Assembly: GCF_903946935.1 (NCBI RefSeq)
Contig: NZ_CAJAXH010000222.1
Location: forward strand, 19,365-83,364
DNA: 64,000 nucleotides
Direction of reading: 5' to 3'
Source: an uncultured Thiodictyon sp.
Lineage (GTDB): Bacteria; Pseudomonadota; Gammaproteobacteria; Chromatiales; Chromatiaceae
Shown here: piece by piece, positions 23,578-32,433 of the stretch
Position numbering within the stretch: position 1 is the stretch's first letter
How the letters are laid out: every line of letters starts with the position of its first letter
Notes under the pieces: generated by a model
Databases searched by the model: none
What the model saw: the letters and a program-made list of their open reading frames with translations, nothing else
What the model was told of the DNA's origin: nothing
Position numbers and translations under genes: made by a program

Positions 23578-25557
23578 ATGAGCAAGCCACACCCCTCACT
23601 GGACAGCCTGGGTAAGGTCGTCACGGCGCGCGATGCGGTGCGCCTGATCAAGCGCGGCGACACCCTGGCGACTGGCGGATTCGTCGGGATCGGCTTCGCC
23701 GAGGGTCTGGCTATCGCCTTGGAGGAGCGCTTTAAGGAGACTGGCGAGCCGCGCGATCTCACCCTGATGTATGCCGCCGGCCAGGGCGACGGTGGTGAGC
23801 GGGGCCTGAACCATCTGGCCCACGAGGGGCTGATCAGGCGCATCGTCGGCGGTCACTGGGGCTTGGCCCCCAAGCTCGGCCGCTTGGCGACGACCAATCG
23901 GATCGAGGCCTACAACCTGCCCCAGGGGGTGATCTCACACTGGTTTCGCGAGGTGGCGGCCAAGCGTCCGGGGGTCCTCTCCCGGATCGGGCTCGGGACC
24001 TTCGTCGACCCGCGCCACGGCGGCGGCAAGCTCAATGCGCGCACCACCGAGGAGATCGTGGAGCTGGTGACCCTGCGCGGAGAGGACTATCTGTTCTACC
24101 CCAGTCGTCGGTTGGATGTGGCCTTCCTGCGCGGGACCACCGGGGACCCGGACGGCAATATCACTATGGAGCGGGAGGCCCTGTTCCTGGAGGCCCTGGC
24201 CATCGCCACCGCGGCACACAATTGCGGGGGACTGGTGATCGTGCAGGTGGAGCGCCTCGCCGAGCGTGGCACCCTGCCGGCCAAGTCGGTGAAGATCCCT
24301 GGGGTGCTGGTGGACTGCGTGGTGGTGGCGCAGGCGCCGGAGCATCATTGGCAGACCTTCGCGACCCCCTATGACGCCGGCTTTGCGAGCGAGGTCCGGG
24401 TGCCGATGCGCTCGATCGCCCCCATGCCGCTGTGCCCGCGTAAGCTCATCGCGCGGCGCGCCGCCTGTGAACTGCGGCCCAACAGCGTGGTGAATCTGGG
24501 GATCGGGATGCCGGAGGGGGTGGCCAACGTGGCCCACGAGGAGCACATCCTGGAGCTCCTGACGCTGACGACCGAGCCCGGGACCATCGGCGGTCTGCCG
24601 GCCGGTGGGCTCAACTTCGGCGCCGCCCGCAACACCCAGGCGATCATCGACCAGCCGGCCCAGTTCGACTTCTACGACGGTGGGGGCCTGGACCTGGCGT
24701 GTCTCGGCATGGCCCAGGTCGACCGCGAGGGTAACGTCAACGTCAGCAAGTTCGGTGCCAAGCTGGCTGGGGCCGGTGGCTTCATCAATATCAGCCAGAG
24801 CGCCAAAACGCTGGTCTTCGTCGGCACCTTCACCGCCGGTCAGTCCCGGATCGCGGTGGTGGACGGCCGCCTGGAGATCCACCAGGACGGGGCCGCGGCC
24901 AAGTTTGTGGAGCAGGTGGAACAGCGCACCTACAGCGGCCCATTGGCCGCCGCCAAGGGCCAGCCGGTGTTCTATGTGACTGAGCGCTGTGTGTTTCGGC
25001 TGCGCCCCGAGGGGCTGGAGTTGATCGAGATCGCCCCCGGGGTGGATCTCGCGCGCGACATCCTCGCGCGCATGGACTTCCGGCCGATCATGGAGGCCCC
25101 GCCGCGGCTGATGGACGCGCGCATCTTCCGGCATCCGGCGATGGGGCTGCGCGCGCAACTGCTGGACATCCCCTTGAACGAGCGCCTGACCTACGACCCG
25201 CAAGTCAACCGCTTCTTCGTCAACTTCGAGCGTCTCGCCATCGCGACCGCGGAGGACATCGCGGCCGTGCATGCGAGTGTCTGCGCCAAGCTCGGGTCCG
25301 TGGGCGGCAAGGTCGACGTGATCCTCAACGATGATCACTTAAGCATCCGCCCGGACCTGGAGGAGGCCTACAGCACGATGGTGCGGGAGCTGGCTGGGCG
25401 CTATTACGCCGGGGTCACCCGCTATACCGCGCGCACCTTTGCGCGCGTGAAACTGGGAAGGACATTGGCCGAGCGGCCCGTGGTCCCGCCGATCTACGCG
25501 AGTGAGGAAGCGGCGCAGCGGTCGTCGGGCGCCGATCAATCCTTTGTATTGAAATAA
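23578..25557 (+). CDS. Acyl-CoA:carboxylate CoA-transferase (fused alpha-beta, YdiF/PCT type) with C-terminal extension
   Basis: The protein has 659 residues. Two CoA-transferase I domains are fused: the alpha half ([20 protein letters not shown], then [19 protein letters not shown]) and the beta half ([16 protein letters not shown], then [18 protein letters not shown]). The last glutamate-containing segment is the likely site of the CoA-glutamyl intermediate. The C-terminus adds about 130 residues not found in short PCT enzymes. It probably moves CoA between acetate or other short acids and acyl-CoAs. Phasin and thiolase neighbours suggest feeding of polyhydroxyalkanoate or acetate metabolism. 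Confidence 0.83.
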   Translation: MSKPHPSLDSLGKVVTARDAVRLIKRGDTLATGGFVGIGFAEGLAIALEERFKETGEPRDLTLMYAAGQGDGGERGLNHLAHEGLIRRIVGGHWGLAPKLGRLATTNRIEAYNLPQGVISHWFREVAAKRPGVLSRIGLGTFVDPRHGGGKLNARTTEEIVELVTLRGEDYLFYPSRRLDVAFLRGTTGDPDGNITMEREALFLEALAIATAAHNCGGLVIVQVERLAERGTLPAKSVKIPGVLVDCVVVAQAPEHHWQTFATPYDAGFASEVRVPMRSIAPMPLCPRKLIARRAACELRPNSVVNLGIGMPEGVANVAHEEHILELLTLTTEPGTIGGLPAGGLNFGAARNTQAIIDQPAQFDFYDGGGLDLACLGMAQVDREGNVNVSKFGAKLAGAGGFINISQSAKTLVFVGTFTAGQSRIAVVDGRLEIHQDGAAAKFVEQVEQRTYSGPLAAAKGQPVFYVTERCVFRLRPEGLELIEIAPGVDLARDILARMDFRPIMEAPPRLMDARIFRHPAMGLRAQLLDIPLNERLTYDPQVNRFFVNFERLAIATAEDIAAVHASVCAKLGSVGGKVDVILNDDHLSIRPDLEEAYSTMVRELAGRYYAGVTRYTARTFARVKLGRTLAERPVVPPIYASEEAAQRSSGADQSFVLK

Positions 25558-25562
25558 ATGAA

Positions 25563-25590
25563 ACCAGGCGGGTGGGTGTACCCGCCTGGT
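25563..25590. terminator. Bidirectional terminator between CoA-transferase and phasin
   Basis: ACCAGGCGGG and CCCGCCTGGT form a perfect 10-bp stem with an eight-base loop in the 40-base gap between two converging genes. T-runs are weak on both sides, so it is a hairpin terminator of modest type. Confidence 0.7.
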
Positions 25591-25597
25591 GTGACGA

Positions 25598-26026
25598 TCA
25601 GGTCTTGGTGACCTTTTTCATCATATCTTGCAGTTCGGCGAGGCCTTCGTTCATCCGCGCCTGGATGATTTCCAGCGAGTCGGTGTTGGACTTGGTCATG
25701 ACATCGGCCAGTTCCTTTACGTTAGTGAAGGCCTTCTCGAACGCCTGCTTGGCCAGTTCTGCCTGTTTTTCAGTGAGTTCCTTGGCGTCCTTGACCGCGG
25801 ACAGCTCGGAGGTTGCCAGACGCATCTGCTCGAGTGCGTCCCTGACGATCTCGGTCTGGTGCTTGATCAGCGCCTGTGCGCCCTCGGCGGCCGCCTGGGT
25901 GGCCGCGGTCACGGCCTCCACGTTCTTGCGGTAGGTGGCGGTCATCGCCTCCATGTCGACGCCGGGCACCTGCATCTGCTTGAACAGGGCCTCGAAATCG
26001 GTGAAGGGGTTCTTGATCTCGCTCAT
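25598..26026 (-). CDS. phaP: Phasin family protein (PHA granule-associated)
   Basis: The protein has 142 residues from ATG 26026, preceded by AGGAGA; the track's longer start is unsupported. NPFTDFEALFKQMQVPGVDMEAMTATYRKNVEAVTAA is the phasin N-terminal signature. The remainder is a nearly continuous amphipathic helix rich in Ala, Glu and Lys (ALEQMRLATSELSAVKDA), as expected for a coat protein on polyhydroxyalkanoate granules. It is divergent from the thiolase gene, with a shared 280-base control region. No PHA synthase is in the window. Confidence 0.88.
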   Translation of the reverse strand: MSEIKNPFTDFEALFKQMQVPGVDMEAMTATYRKNVEAVTAATQAAAEGAQALIKHQTEIVRDALEQMRLATSELSAVKDAKELTEKQAELAKQAFEKAFTNVKELADVMTKSNTDSLEIIQARMNEGLAELQDMMKKVTKT

Positions 26027-26305
26027 CGTAAAGTTCTCCTCATGATCGCTTGGCGCGCCGCGTACAATAGCGGCAATTGCCCACTTTAGGTGAGGGGCGG
26101 GATCAGGGTCAAATCGGAATCGAGCCGCGGCCGCACACCGACCCGCCGGGAACCCGCCCGGGGTCGCGGGAAGCGGTGGCGCTTGGCGGCTGCGTGCGTA
26201 GGCTTTACGATCCTCTCCCCAGAAAACGACCGCCGTCCCCGTGCCCCGGGGCGGCCTGACAAATACCACAACTTTCAGAATTATTCACCCGAGGAGATTC
26301 ACTAC

Positions 26306-27490
26306 GTGAGCAGAGATGTTGTCGTTCTAAGTGCGGTTCGCTCCCCCATCGGCGCCTTCGGCGGTGGCCTGGCCGAGTTCGATTCCAGCGAACTGGCCGG
26401 CCTCGTGATGAAGGAGGCGGTGGCGCGCTCCGGGGTCGATCCGGCGCTGATCAACTATGTGACCGTCGGCACTACCATCCCGACCGATTCGCGCTATGCC
26501 TATGTCTCGCGCGTGGCGTCCATCCAGGCCGGGCTGCCGATGGAGTCGGTCGCCATGCAGGTGTCGCGGCTGTGCGCCTCCGGCCTGCAGGGCATCGTGA
26601 CCACCGCCCAGAACATCATGCTGGGCGATGCCGACTACGGCATCGGCGGCGGCGTCGAGGTCATGTCCAAGGGTGCCTACCTGCTGCCGGCCCTGCGTTC
26701 GGGCGCGCGCATGGGTGACACCACGGCGATCGACGCCATGGTTTCCATCCTGACCGACCCCTTCGGCGTCGGCCACATGGGTATCACCGCCGAGAACCTG
26801 GCCGTTAAGTACGGTTTCTCGCGCGAGGAGCAGGACGCCTGCGCCGTCGAGTCGCAGCGCCGCGCCGCGGCGGCCATCGCCGAAGGTCGCTTCAAGTCGC
26901 AGATCCTGCCGATCGTCAAAAAGACCCGTAAGGGCGAGGTGGTGTTCGATACCGACGAGCATCCGCGCCCAGGGACCACCATGGAAACCCTGGCCAAAAT
27001 GCGGCCGGCCTTCAAGAAGGACGGGACCGTCACCGCCGGTAATGCCTCCGGCATCAACGACGGCGCCGCCTTCTTCGTGTTGGCCGCCGCCGATGTTGCC
27101 GCCCAGGCCGGCCACACGCCGATGGCCCGTCTGGTCTCCTATGCCGTTGCCGGTGTGCCCAACGAGGTCATGGGCGAGGGTCCGATCCCGGCCACCCGTA
27201 TGGCGTTGAAGAAGGCCGGCCTCAGCCTCGACCAGATGGATGTCATCGAGTCCAACGAGGCCTTCGCCTCCCAGGCGTTGACGGTCGCCAAGGTCCTGGA
27301 GCTCGACCCGGTCAAGACCAATCCGAACGGCGGTGCCATCGCCCTGGGCCATCCGATCGGTTGCACCGGCGCCTTCATCGCCACCAAGGCCCTGTACGAG
27401 CTGCAACGTGTCGGCGGCAAGTATTGCCTGGTGACCATGTGCATCGGTGGCGGTCAGGGTATCGCGGCCATCTTCGAGCGCCTGGGCTGA
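26306..27490 (+). CDS. phaA: Acetyl-CoA acetyltransferase (beta-ketothiolase)
   Basis: The protein has 394 residues from GTG 26306 with GAGGAG upstream; the track's start at 26090 adds an unlikely Arg-rich leader. The nucleophile lies in SRLCASGLQ (about residue 88). The acid/base residues are in ALGHPIGCTGA (His) and CIGGGQG (Cys). The enzyme joins two acetyl-CoA into acetoacetyl-CoA, the first step of polyhydroxybutyrate synthesis. The phasin next door supports that role; a degradative role is also possible. The 279-base gap to the phasin gene holds no obvious consensus promoter. Confidence 0.9.
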   Translation: MSRDVVVLSAVRSPIGAFGGGLAEFDSSELAGLVMKEAVARSGVDPALINYVTVGTTIPTDSRYAYVSRVASIQAGLPMESVAMQVSRLCASGLQGIVTTAQNIMLGDADYGIGGGVEVMSKGAYLLPALRSGARMGDTTAIDAMVSILTDPFGVGHMGITAENLAVKYGFSREEQDACAVESQRRAAAAIAEGRFKSQILPIVKKTRKGEVVFDTDEHPRPGTTMETLAKMRPAFKKDGTVTAGNASGINDGAAFFVLAAADVAAQAGHTPMARLVSYAVAGVPNEVMGEGPIPATRMALKKAGLSLDQMDVIESNEAFASQALTVAKVLELDPVKTNPNGGAIALGHPIGCTGAFIATKALYELQRVGGKYCLVTMCIGGGQGIAAIFERLG

Positions 27491-27510
27491 TCTCACGCGC
27501 TGCCGCGGCG

Positions 27511-27534
27511 GTCGGGCCCCGGCCCGACTGTTTC
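27511..27534 (+). terminator. Probable intrinsic terminator after phaA
   Basis: GTCGGGCC and GGCCCGAC form an 8-bp GC-rich stem with a CCGG centre, followed by TGTTTCC, 20 bases past the phaA stop. Confidence 0.65.
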
Positions 27535-27536
27535 CT

Positions 27537-27575
27537 GCGGGACGGGGGCATTCGCCCCGTCCGGAATGTTTTTTC
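27537..27575 (+). repeat. Hairpin repeat family H, copy C
   Basis: GGACGGGGGCATTCGCCCCG then TCC, followed by GGAATGTTTTTTCC, forms a stem with a six-T run. This is the most complete member of the family and could also terminate transcription from phaA. Confidence 0.6.
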
Positions 27576-27593
27576 CGCGACTGGCGCACCGCC

Positions 27594-28331
27594 CTACGGC
27601 CGCCCAGTGAGCACATAGCGCAGATCGAGCCGTTGCGGCAGCGCCGCATCGAGTGCCTTTGGTGGGCCGTGGAAGATCAGCCGCCCGCGCTCCAGCACCC
27701 CCACCTGATCGCAGCCGTCGCCCAGGGCATCGGCCCGGTTGTCGGTGGCGATCAGGGTCAATGGGCGATTGACTCGCTGCGCCCGCAGGACCGCCAGGGT
27801 GTCGAAGATGGCGGCCGGGTCCAGCCCGTCGCTCAACCCGTCCCAGACCAGCAGGTCCGGCCGATGGATCAGTGCCCGGGCCAGCTCCACCTGGCGCCGC
27901 TGCCCCAGTGAGAGCGAGCGCGGCAGTAGATTCTCCAGCCCGTCGAGGCGCAGCGAGGCGATTACCAGCCGCGCGGCCCGCGCCATCTGTGGCCGCCCGC
28001 CGAGCCGACCGCGCAGCGGCAGGACCAGATTTTCGATCACGCTGCGGTCCTCCAGCAGCGAGCCACCTTGCAACACCACCCCGAGGCGTCGCCGCAGGGT
28101 CGCCAGGGCGCGGCTGTCCAGGGACTGCAAGTCCTGGCCAAGGATACGGACGCCTCCCGCGGACGGCGTGTCGAGTCCCAGGATGAGCCGGGTGAGGAGG
28201 CTCTTACCCGCCCCATTACGGCCGACGAGCAGTAGCCAGGCCCCTTCCGGTACCCGCAGGTCGATCCCCGCCAGGGCGCAGCGTTGCCCGACGTGCTGGA
28301 AGACCCCGGTCAGTTCCAAGGCCGCGGTCAT
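27594..28331 (-). CDS. MlaF-like ABC transporter ATPase with non-canonical catalytic residues
   Basis: The protein has 245 residues from ATG 28331. Walker A is VGRNGAGKS, the Q-loop is VVLQGGSLLEDRSV, and the signature is LSLGQRRQVELARAL. Walker B reads LLVWDGLSDGLDP, so the usual catalytic Glu is Gly. The H-loop reads LIATDNRADA, with Asp where the switch His is expected. Both changes were confirmed in the DNA. The protein should bind ATP, but its hydrolysis would be slow or atypical. It begins two bases after the permease gene ends. Confidence 0.8.
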   Translation of the reverse strand: MTAALELTGVFQHVGQRCALAGIDLRVPEGAWLLLVGRNGAGKSLLTRLILGLDTPSAGGVRILGQDLQSLDSRALATLRRRLGVVLQGGSLLEDRSVIENLVLPLRGRLGGRPQMARAARLVIASLRLDGLENLLPRSLSLGQRRQVELARALIHRPDLLVWDGLSDGLDPAAIFDTLAVLRAQRVNRPLTLIATDNRADALGDGCDQVGVLERGRLIFHGPPKALDAALPQRLDLRYVLTGRP

Positions 28332-28333
28332 GC

Positions 28334-29146
28334 TCAGGGCCGGGTCAGCAGGATGACGACCAGGTCCGCGACCAGGATGGCGGCGACCGCCCCCACCATG
28401 GTGCGGGTGGCCGCCGCGCCGATACCCTGCGGGTCGCGCCCGGCGGCAGTGCCGTTGACGGTGGCGATGAGCGCGATCAGCAGCGCGAAGAGCATGGGCT
28501 TGCCGATTGCCTCCAGCAGGTCCACGGGTGTGATGACGCTGGTGAATGCATCCAGGAACAGGGCCGGCGGTACCGCCGCCACCATCGACAGCCACAGGAA
28601 GGCGGCGAGGAAGGTCATGAGGCTGGCCCAGATCGCAAAGGCGAAGCTCATGATCAGCATGGCGAGCAGGGTCGGCCCCAAGGTGTATTCGATGGGATCG
28701 ATGCCCATGGCCAGGAGCCCATCGACCTCGCCGCTGACCGACAGGGTGGCCTGACGCACCGCCAGATTCACCCCGGCACGGCCGGCGACCAGGATGCCGA
28801 CCAGGATCGGGACCAGCTCCATGACGACCGCGTAGGTGGTGGACAGGAGCACCAACTGGGGCACGTCGAAGCGCCGCAGGAGCGAGCCGGTCTGGTGCCC
28901 CAGGATGGCGCCCACCGCGAGTGCGACCAGGGTCATCGCGGGCAGGATGGATAGCCCCGACTGGCGCAGTGCGGCGGCGAAGGCCGGCACGTCGAGCCGC
29001 GCCCGCCCGGCCAGGATGCGCAGATACAGGCCCAGGCAGTTGACCAGGACGATGGCCGCCAGCCCCAGGCCCGCGACCCAGCCCGCGGGCCCGGTGAAGG
29101 GTGGCGACGGTTGCGCGGCGGCGGGGAGCGGATGGGGTTGGTTCAT
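28334..29146 (-). CDS. MlaE-like ABC transporter permease
   Basis: The protein has 270 residues with five to six membrane segments. The conserved core is LVPILVGILVAGRAGVNLA, followed by GEVDGLLAMGIDPIEYTLGP, the MlaE/Ttg2B signature that meets the ATPase. ELVPIL and RAG are typical. It forms the inner-membrane channel of a lipid transporter with the ATPase and MCE protein. An N-terminal stretch rich in Pro and Ala (about 20 residues) precedes the first helix. Confidence 0.85.
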   Translation of the reverse strand: MNQPHPLPAAAQPSPPFTGPAGWVAGLGLAAIVLVNCLGLYLRILAGRARLDVPAFAAALRQSGLSILPAMTLVALAVGAILGHQTGSLLRRFDVPQLVLLSTTYAVVMELVPILVGILVAGRAGVNLAVRQATLSVSGEVDGLLAMGIDPIEYTLGPTLLAMLIMSFAFAIWASLMTFLAAFLWLSMVAAVPPALFLDAFTSVITPVDLLEAIGKPMLFALLIALIATVNGTAAGRDPQGIGAAATRTMVGAVAAILVADLVVILLTRP

Positions 29147-29168
29147 GGCCGTACCAGTTTATCGCCTT

Positions 29169-29194
29169 TCAAGCGAAAGTCGCGCCGGGAGCGC
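29169..29194. repeat. Shared 25-bp element upstream of both Mla gene pieces, copy 2
   Basis: AAAGTCGCGCCGGGAGCGCG then CTCCAA; it contains the palindrome GGAGCGCGCTCC. It differs at one position from the copy at 23386. The remaining gap to 29391 holds a C/G-rich tract with no other feature. Confidence 0.5.
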
Positions 29195-29391
29195 GCTCCA
29201 ATTCCCCCTCCCCCCTTGTGGGGGAGGGCGGGGTGGGGGAACGGCCAAGGCGTCCGCTGCAACCGCGCGGGTCGCCCTGGGCGGTTGCGCAAGAGAAGAG
29301 TAAGGCGAGCGGTTGAATATCGGTTAACATCCGCTCGCCTGCCGTCGGCGCAGGAGGGTTTTTCCTCTTTTAAGTATTTGGGCATGAAATA

Positions 29392-29955
29392 ATGGCAGAA
29401 CAAAAACTCGGCAATCCGGCCGTGGTCGGTCTCGCCGGCTTCGGTCTCACCACCTTGGTGCTGCAATTCCATAACGTGGGCTGGATGCCCAGTATTGGGC
29501 CGGTGGTGTGGCTCGGGCTCATCTTCGGCGGTATGGCACAACTCGCCGCCGGCCTGCAGGAGCAGAAGACCGGCAATAACTTCGGTTATTGTGCCTTCAC
29601 CTCGTACGGCGCCTTCTGGATCGCGCTGGCGCTCATGCTGATCGCCAATAAGTACGATCTCTACAAGGCGAGCACGGAGGATGTGGGCTGGTTCCTGGTC
29701 GCCTGGACCCTCTTCACGGCGATCCTGTGGGTCGGTTCATTGCGCATCCATGGTGCCATGGCAATGACCTTTACCTTGCTGTTGGCCGGCTTTATCCTGT
29801 TAGACTTGGCGCACTTCGGCTATCCGCAAATGACGGTCGTGGCCGGCTATACCCTGATTGCCTGTGCCCTGAGCGCCTGGTATATGATGGCCCGCATCAT
29901 CCTGAACGAGGTCTACGGGCGCGAACTCCTGCCCGCTGGCAAGCCCTGGGTGTGA
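29392..29955 (+). CDS. satP: SatP/YaaH (GPR1/FUN34) family acetate transporter
   Basis: The protein has 187 residues with six predicted membrane helices. It opens LGNPAVVGLAGFGLTTLVLQFHNVG, containing the NPA[VP]xGLxGF signature of the acetate uptake family. GGMAQLAAGLQEQKTGNNFGYCAFTSYGAFW is the second conserved block. The channel takes up acetate or succinate. It precedes a periplasmic cache protein, and CoA-transferase and thiolase genes are close by. Confidence 0.9.
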   Translation: MAEQKLGNPAVVGLAGFGLTTLVLQFHNVGWMPSIGPVVWLGLIFGGMAQLAAGLQEQKTGNNFGYCAFTSYGAFWIALALMLIANKYDLYKASTEDVGWFLVAWTLFTAILWVGSLRIHGAMAMTFTLLLAGFILLDLAHFGYPQMTVVAGYTLIACALSAWYMMARIILNEVYGRELLPAGKPWV

Positions 29956-30008
29956 GCCCGGCGCCCCTCGGCTTAATCCTGAACGATTCGATTCAAGAGG
30001 ACTCGACA

Positions 30009-30566
30009 ATGGGAAAAACGCAGTGTGCCCTGGCCGGCCTGGTCCTGACGCTGGGCGGCCTCCCCGCCCTGACCTGGGCCGCGGACCCCGCCGCGTCTGC
30101 CTCCGCCCAGGAGGTGGTCGCCAAGGTGCGGGAGGCCGTCCAATACCTCAACGCTAAGGGCTTGGCCGGTTTCTCCGATTTCAACAACAACAAGGACGCC
30201 CGCTGGGTGTGGAAAGACAGCTATGTGTTCGTCTATAGCTGCCGCGACGATGTGATGATCGCCCACCCGTTGCGCCCCGATCTGGTGGGTAAGCCCATCC
30301 TGCAGATGCGCGATGACAAGGACCACGCACTGTTTCAGGATATGTGCAAGGCGGCCGCCAATCCGAACGGTGGCTGGGTCGAGTATTGGTGGCCGAAGCC
30401 GGGTGAGGCCAAGGCCTCGCGCAAGATCTCCTATGTCCACAGCGCCCCGGTCTCGTTCAAGTCGGACATCCAGGTCGGCGCCGGGATCTATGACGATCAG
30501 CTGACCCCGGCGGATCTGAGCAGGATCGTCGAGGACTCCGCCAAGCCGCAGAAGGCGGTGCCCTGA
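30009..30566 (+). CDS. Secreted single-cache-domain protein
   Basis: The protein has 185 residues from ATG 30009 (GAGGACT upstream); the track's start at 29727 is inside satP. The signal peptide is about 23 residues (MGKTQCALAGLVLTLGGLPA, cut near TWA|AD). The domain shows the sCache pattern: helix VVAKVREAVQYLNAKG, then YVFVYSCRDDVMIAHPLRPDLVG, then GWVEYWWPKPG and KISYVHSAP. Stand-alone cache proteins are thought to bind small ligands in the periplasm. Its position 53 bases after the acetate carrier suggests a carboxylate ligand. Confidence 0.75.
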   Translation: MGKTQCALAGLVLTLGGLPALTWAADPAASASAQEVVAKVREAVQYLNAKGLAGFSDFNNNKDARWVWKDSYVFVYSCRDDVMIAHPLRPDLVGKPILQMRDDKDHALFQDMCKAAANPNGGWVEYWWPKPGEAKASRKISYVHSAPVSFKSDIQVGAGIYDDQLTPADLSRIVEDSAKPQKAVP

Positions 30567-30579
30567 CATTGCCTCTCGT

Positions 30580-30601
30580 GACACCGCTCCTGCGGTGTCA
30601 C
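30580..30601 (+). terminator. Hairpin after the cache gene
   Basis: TGACACCG and CGGTGTCA form a perfect 8-bp stem with a six-base loop, 13 bases past the stop. There is no T-run, so termination is likely but not certain. The rest of the gap to 30806 holds nothing recognised. Confidence 0.55.
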
Positions 30602-30806
30602 GCATCTGTTGGGCGCTATGCGCCCCGCGGCCGTCGACCGGGATTACGATCAAGGCCAGCCGGAACGATCATCCAACGCGCCTCGCCGTCAGGTCGCGGT
30701 CGCCGCGACCATTGCTTCTATCTGGGCCATACGCCGGGGGCGCTACGCAGCCGGGCATGGGGACTGCCTGGTCGGTCCCCGCTGGCTTAGGGGTGGTGCA
30801 TTTGCT

Positions 30807-31016
30807 TCAAACCGCAGTCACATTGACGGCGCTCGGGCCTTTGGGATCATTCTTGATTTCGAATTCCACATGCTGCCCCTCGGCCAGCGTCTTAAAGCCA
30901 CTGCCGGCAATCGCCGAGAAGTGGACGAAAACGTCCTTGGAACCATCTTCCGGCGCAATGAAACCAAAGCCTTTCGCTTCGTTGAAGAACTTGACCTGAC
31001 CACGCATTTTAGCCAT
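30807..31016 (-). CDS. Cold-shock-domain protein (CspA family)
   Basis: The protein has 69 residues. It contains the RNA-binding motifs [11 protein letters not shown] (RNP1) and DVFVHFSAI (RNP2) of the five-stranded cold-shock fold. Start is ATG 31016 (or 31007, MRGQVKFF). Such proteins unwind RNA and are often induced by cold or growth phase. It stands alone. Confidence 0.92.
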   Translation of the reverse strand: MAKMRGQVKFFNEAKGFGFIAPEDGSKDVFVHFSAIAGSGFKTLAEGQHVEFEIKNDPKGPSAVNVTAV

Positions 31017-31145
31017 CTTTGCGACCTCTGAGGGGAGAACAGATTAGAAAACCCAACCGGGTGCGGCATAGTATCTGGGCATCCGGCCGTGTCGTCAAGA
31101 ACTCGCCTTGGCGGCCGCTGCTTGTTAACCTAGAAAGAGCCGTTC

Positions 31146-31274
31146 TCACGCCAAGGCGCCAAGCTCGCCAAGGTTTTCAAAATGTTATTGGCGTTCGGCG
31201 ACTCACCCGCAGGGTGATGCAGATGCTGCGCACATCTCTTTGTTTCTTCTTGGCGTCTTGGCGCCTTGGCGTGA
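31146..31274. repeat. MITE-like repeat, copy 1
   Basis: This 129-bp element has perfect 18-bp inverted ends (TCACGCCAAGGCGCCAAG and CTTGGCGCCTTGGCGTGA). Flanks begin AGAAAGAGC on the left and GAGCA(A/T)...GATTTAGG on the right. A second copy (44189-44318) shares both ends, the flanks, and a short internal hairpin around ACCCGCAGGGTGA. No protein is encoded. The remaining bases of 31017-31471 show nothing else. Confidence 0.75.
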
Positions 31275-31471
31275 GCATCTGCCGGATTTAGGGTTAACGG
31301 TAGGGGCGCAGACGTCTGGCGTCAGACCCCAGTGTGTCGCCGCGCTTTCCGAGCGCGGTGGTCCTCAGGTGTCGTTGTGATGGCTGATCCGGTGTGGGCG
31401 CACGGGGCCTAGAAGCGATTGCGGACGCGATGTCACGGGTGCCGACGCTCTGTCGGCGATCGGGACAACAA

Positions 31472-32374
31472 TCAAGGCCGCGCCGACGGCGCTGCGGTCG
31501 GGGCGGCACCGGGGTAGTCCCCCACCATGACCTGGTGAATGGTCCTCACCGCGGTGCCGCGCGCCGCGCGTCCTTTCAGCCAGAACAGGAAGCGCACCAG
31601 GGTGTCCTGTTTCACTGAATAAAGGTCGCAGTCGTCACAGACCTTATGAAAGACCAGCGTTACCCAACCGCCGTGGGCCTCGGCCGTCGTCACATGGCGT
31701 TGCAAGGTGGCCAGACTGTCGGTCGCGATCACGCTGTCGTTGCTGTACAGGAAATAGGGGTCCGATGGGGGCAGAGCCTCTGCCGGTGGACAGGTCGAGC
31801 AGTCCCCTGAAGCGCCCACGCTGCGCGCGCTCTCATATTTCCCGAGCGGTCGATGTAATGGGCCATAGGTGCCGGGACAGCCGCCAGCGACAATGTCGCG
31901 GGTGGCGGGACCGGTGGAGGCGAACGGGTAGGCGAATGAATACACTGCCTCGCCATACCACTGGCGCAGCGTCTTTAGATCATCGCAAATGGCGCGGCGC
32001 TGGGCCGTCTCGCTCAGGGTGGCCAGATCGACGTGGTCGATGGTGTGCCCGCCGATGTCGTAGCCGCGGTAAAACAGGGTATCGAGTTCCTGCTTGGTCA
32101 GAAAATCATTGTTGTCCGGTGACCCGGACGGCCGTATCGCGTTGGAGTTGATGTAGAAGGTGGCCTTGAGTCCGGTGTCGAGCAGCGGCGCGATGGCGGC
32201 CGACTGCATGAGACCGTCATCGAAGGTCAAGGATACGATTGTCGGGTGGCCGGTCGCCGCGAGCGTCAGTGGCGCAGTCAAGGTCAGCAGCAGGCTGTTA
32301 ATGACAAAAAACGCCCGGCGCAGTCTCCGATACCCGGCGGCGCGTCGCGATGAAGTCGAGGGTCTTATCATCAT
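31472..32374 (-). CDS. Secreted polysaccharide deacetylase (NodB domain)
   Basis: The protein has 300 residues. A basic N-terminus and hydrophobic stretch (about 22-40) form a signal peptide or anchor. The NodB motifs are SLTFDDGLMQS (metal Asp), DIGGHTIDHVDL (the two metal His) and SFAYPF. A cysteine-containing loop (GDCSTCPP and VCDDCDLYS) is unusual and may form disulfides outside the cytoplasm. It probably removes acetyl groups from an exported polysaccharide or peptidoglycan. It stands alone, not in a glycan operon. Confidence 0.8.
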   Translation of the reverse strand: MMIRPSTSSRRAAGYRRLRRAFFVINSLLLTLTAPLTLAATGHPTIVSLTFDDGLMQSAAIAPLLDTGLKATFYINSNAIRPSGSPDNNDFLTKQELDTLFYRGYDIGGHTIDHVDLATLSETAQRRAICDDLKTLRQWYGEAVYSFAYPFASTGPATRDIVAGGCPGTYGPLHRPLGKYESARSVGASGDCSTCPPAEALPPSDPYFLYSNDSVIATDSLATLQRHVTTAEAHGGWVTLVFHKVCDDCDLYSVKQDTLVRFLFWLKGRAARGTAVRTIHQVMVGDYPGAAPTAAPSARP

Positions 32375-32433
32375 TGGTCCTAGTGGGCGTCATTATCAGC
32401 AATTTTGCCGCCTGCCGACGGTGCCCTGGCCTC

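Noticed and set aside
29727-30008. Extension of the cache protein into satP
   Set aside because: The added part is a shadow frame; ATG 30009 opens a good signal peptide.
30567-30806. ORFs 30569-30790 and 30609-31031
   Set aside because: Arg/Gly-rich frames over a hairpin and antisense to the cold-shock gene, with no domain support.
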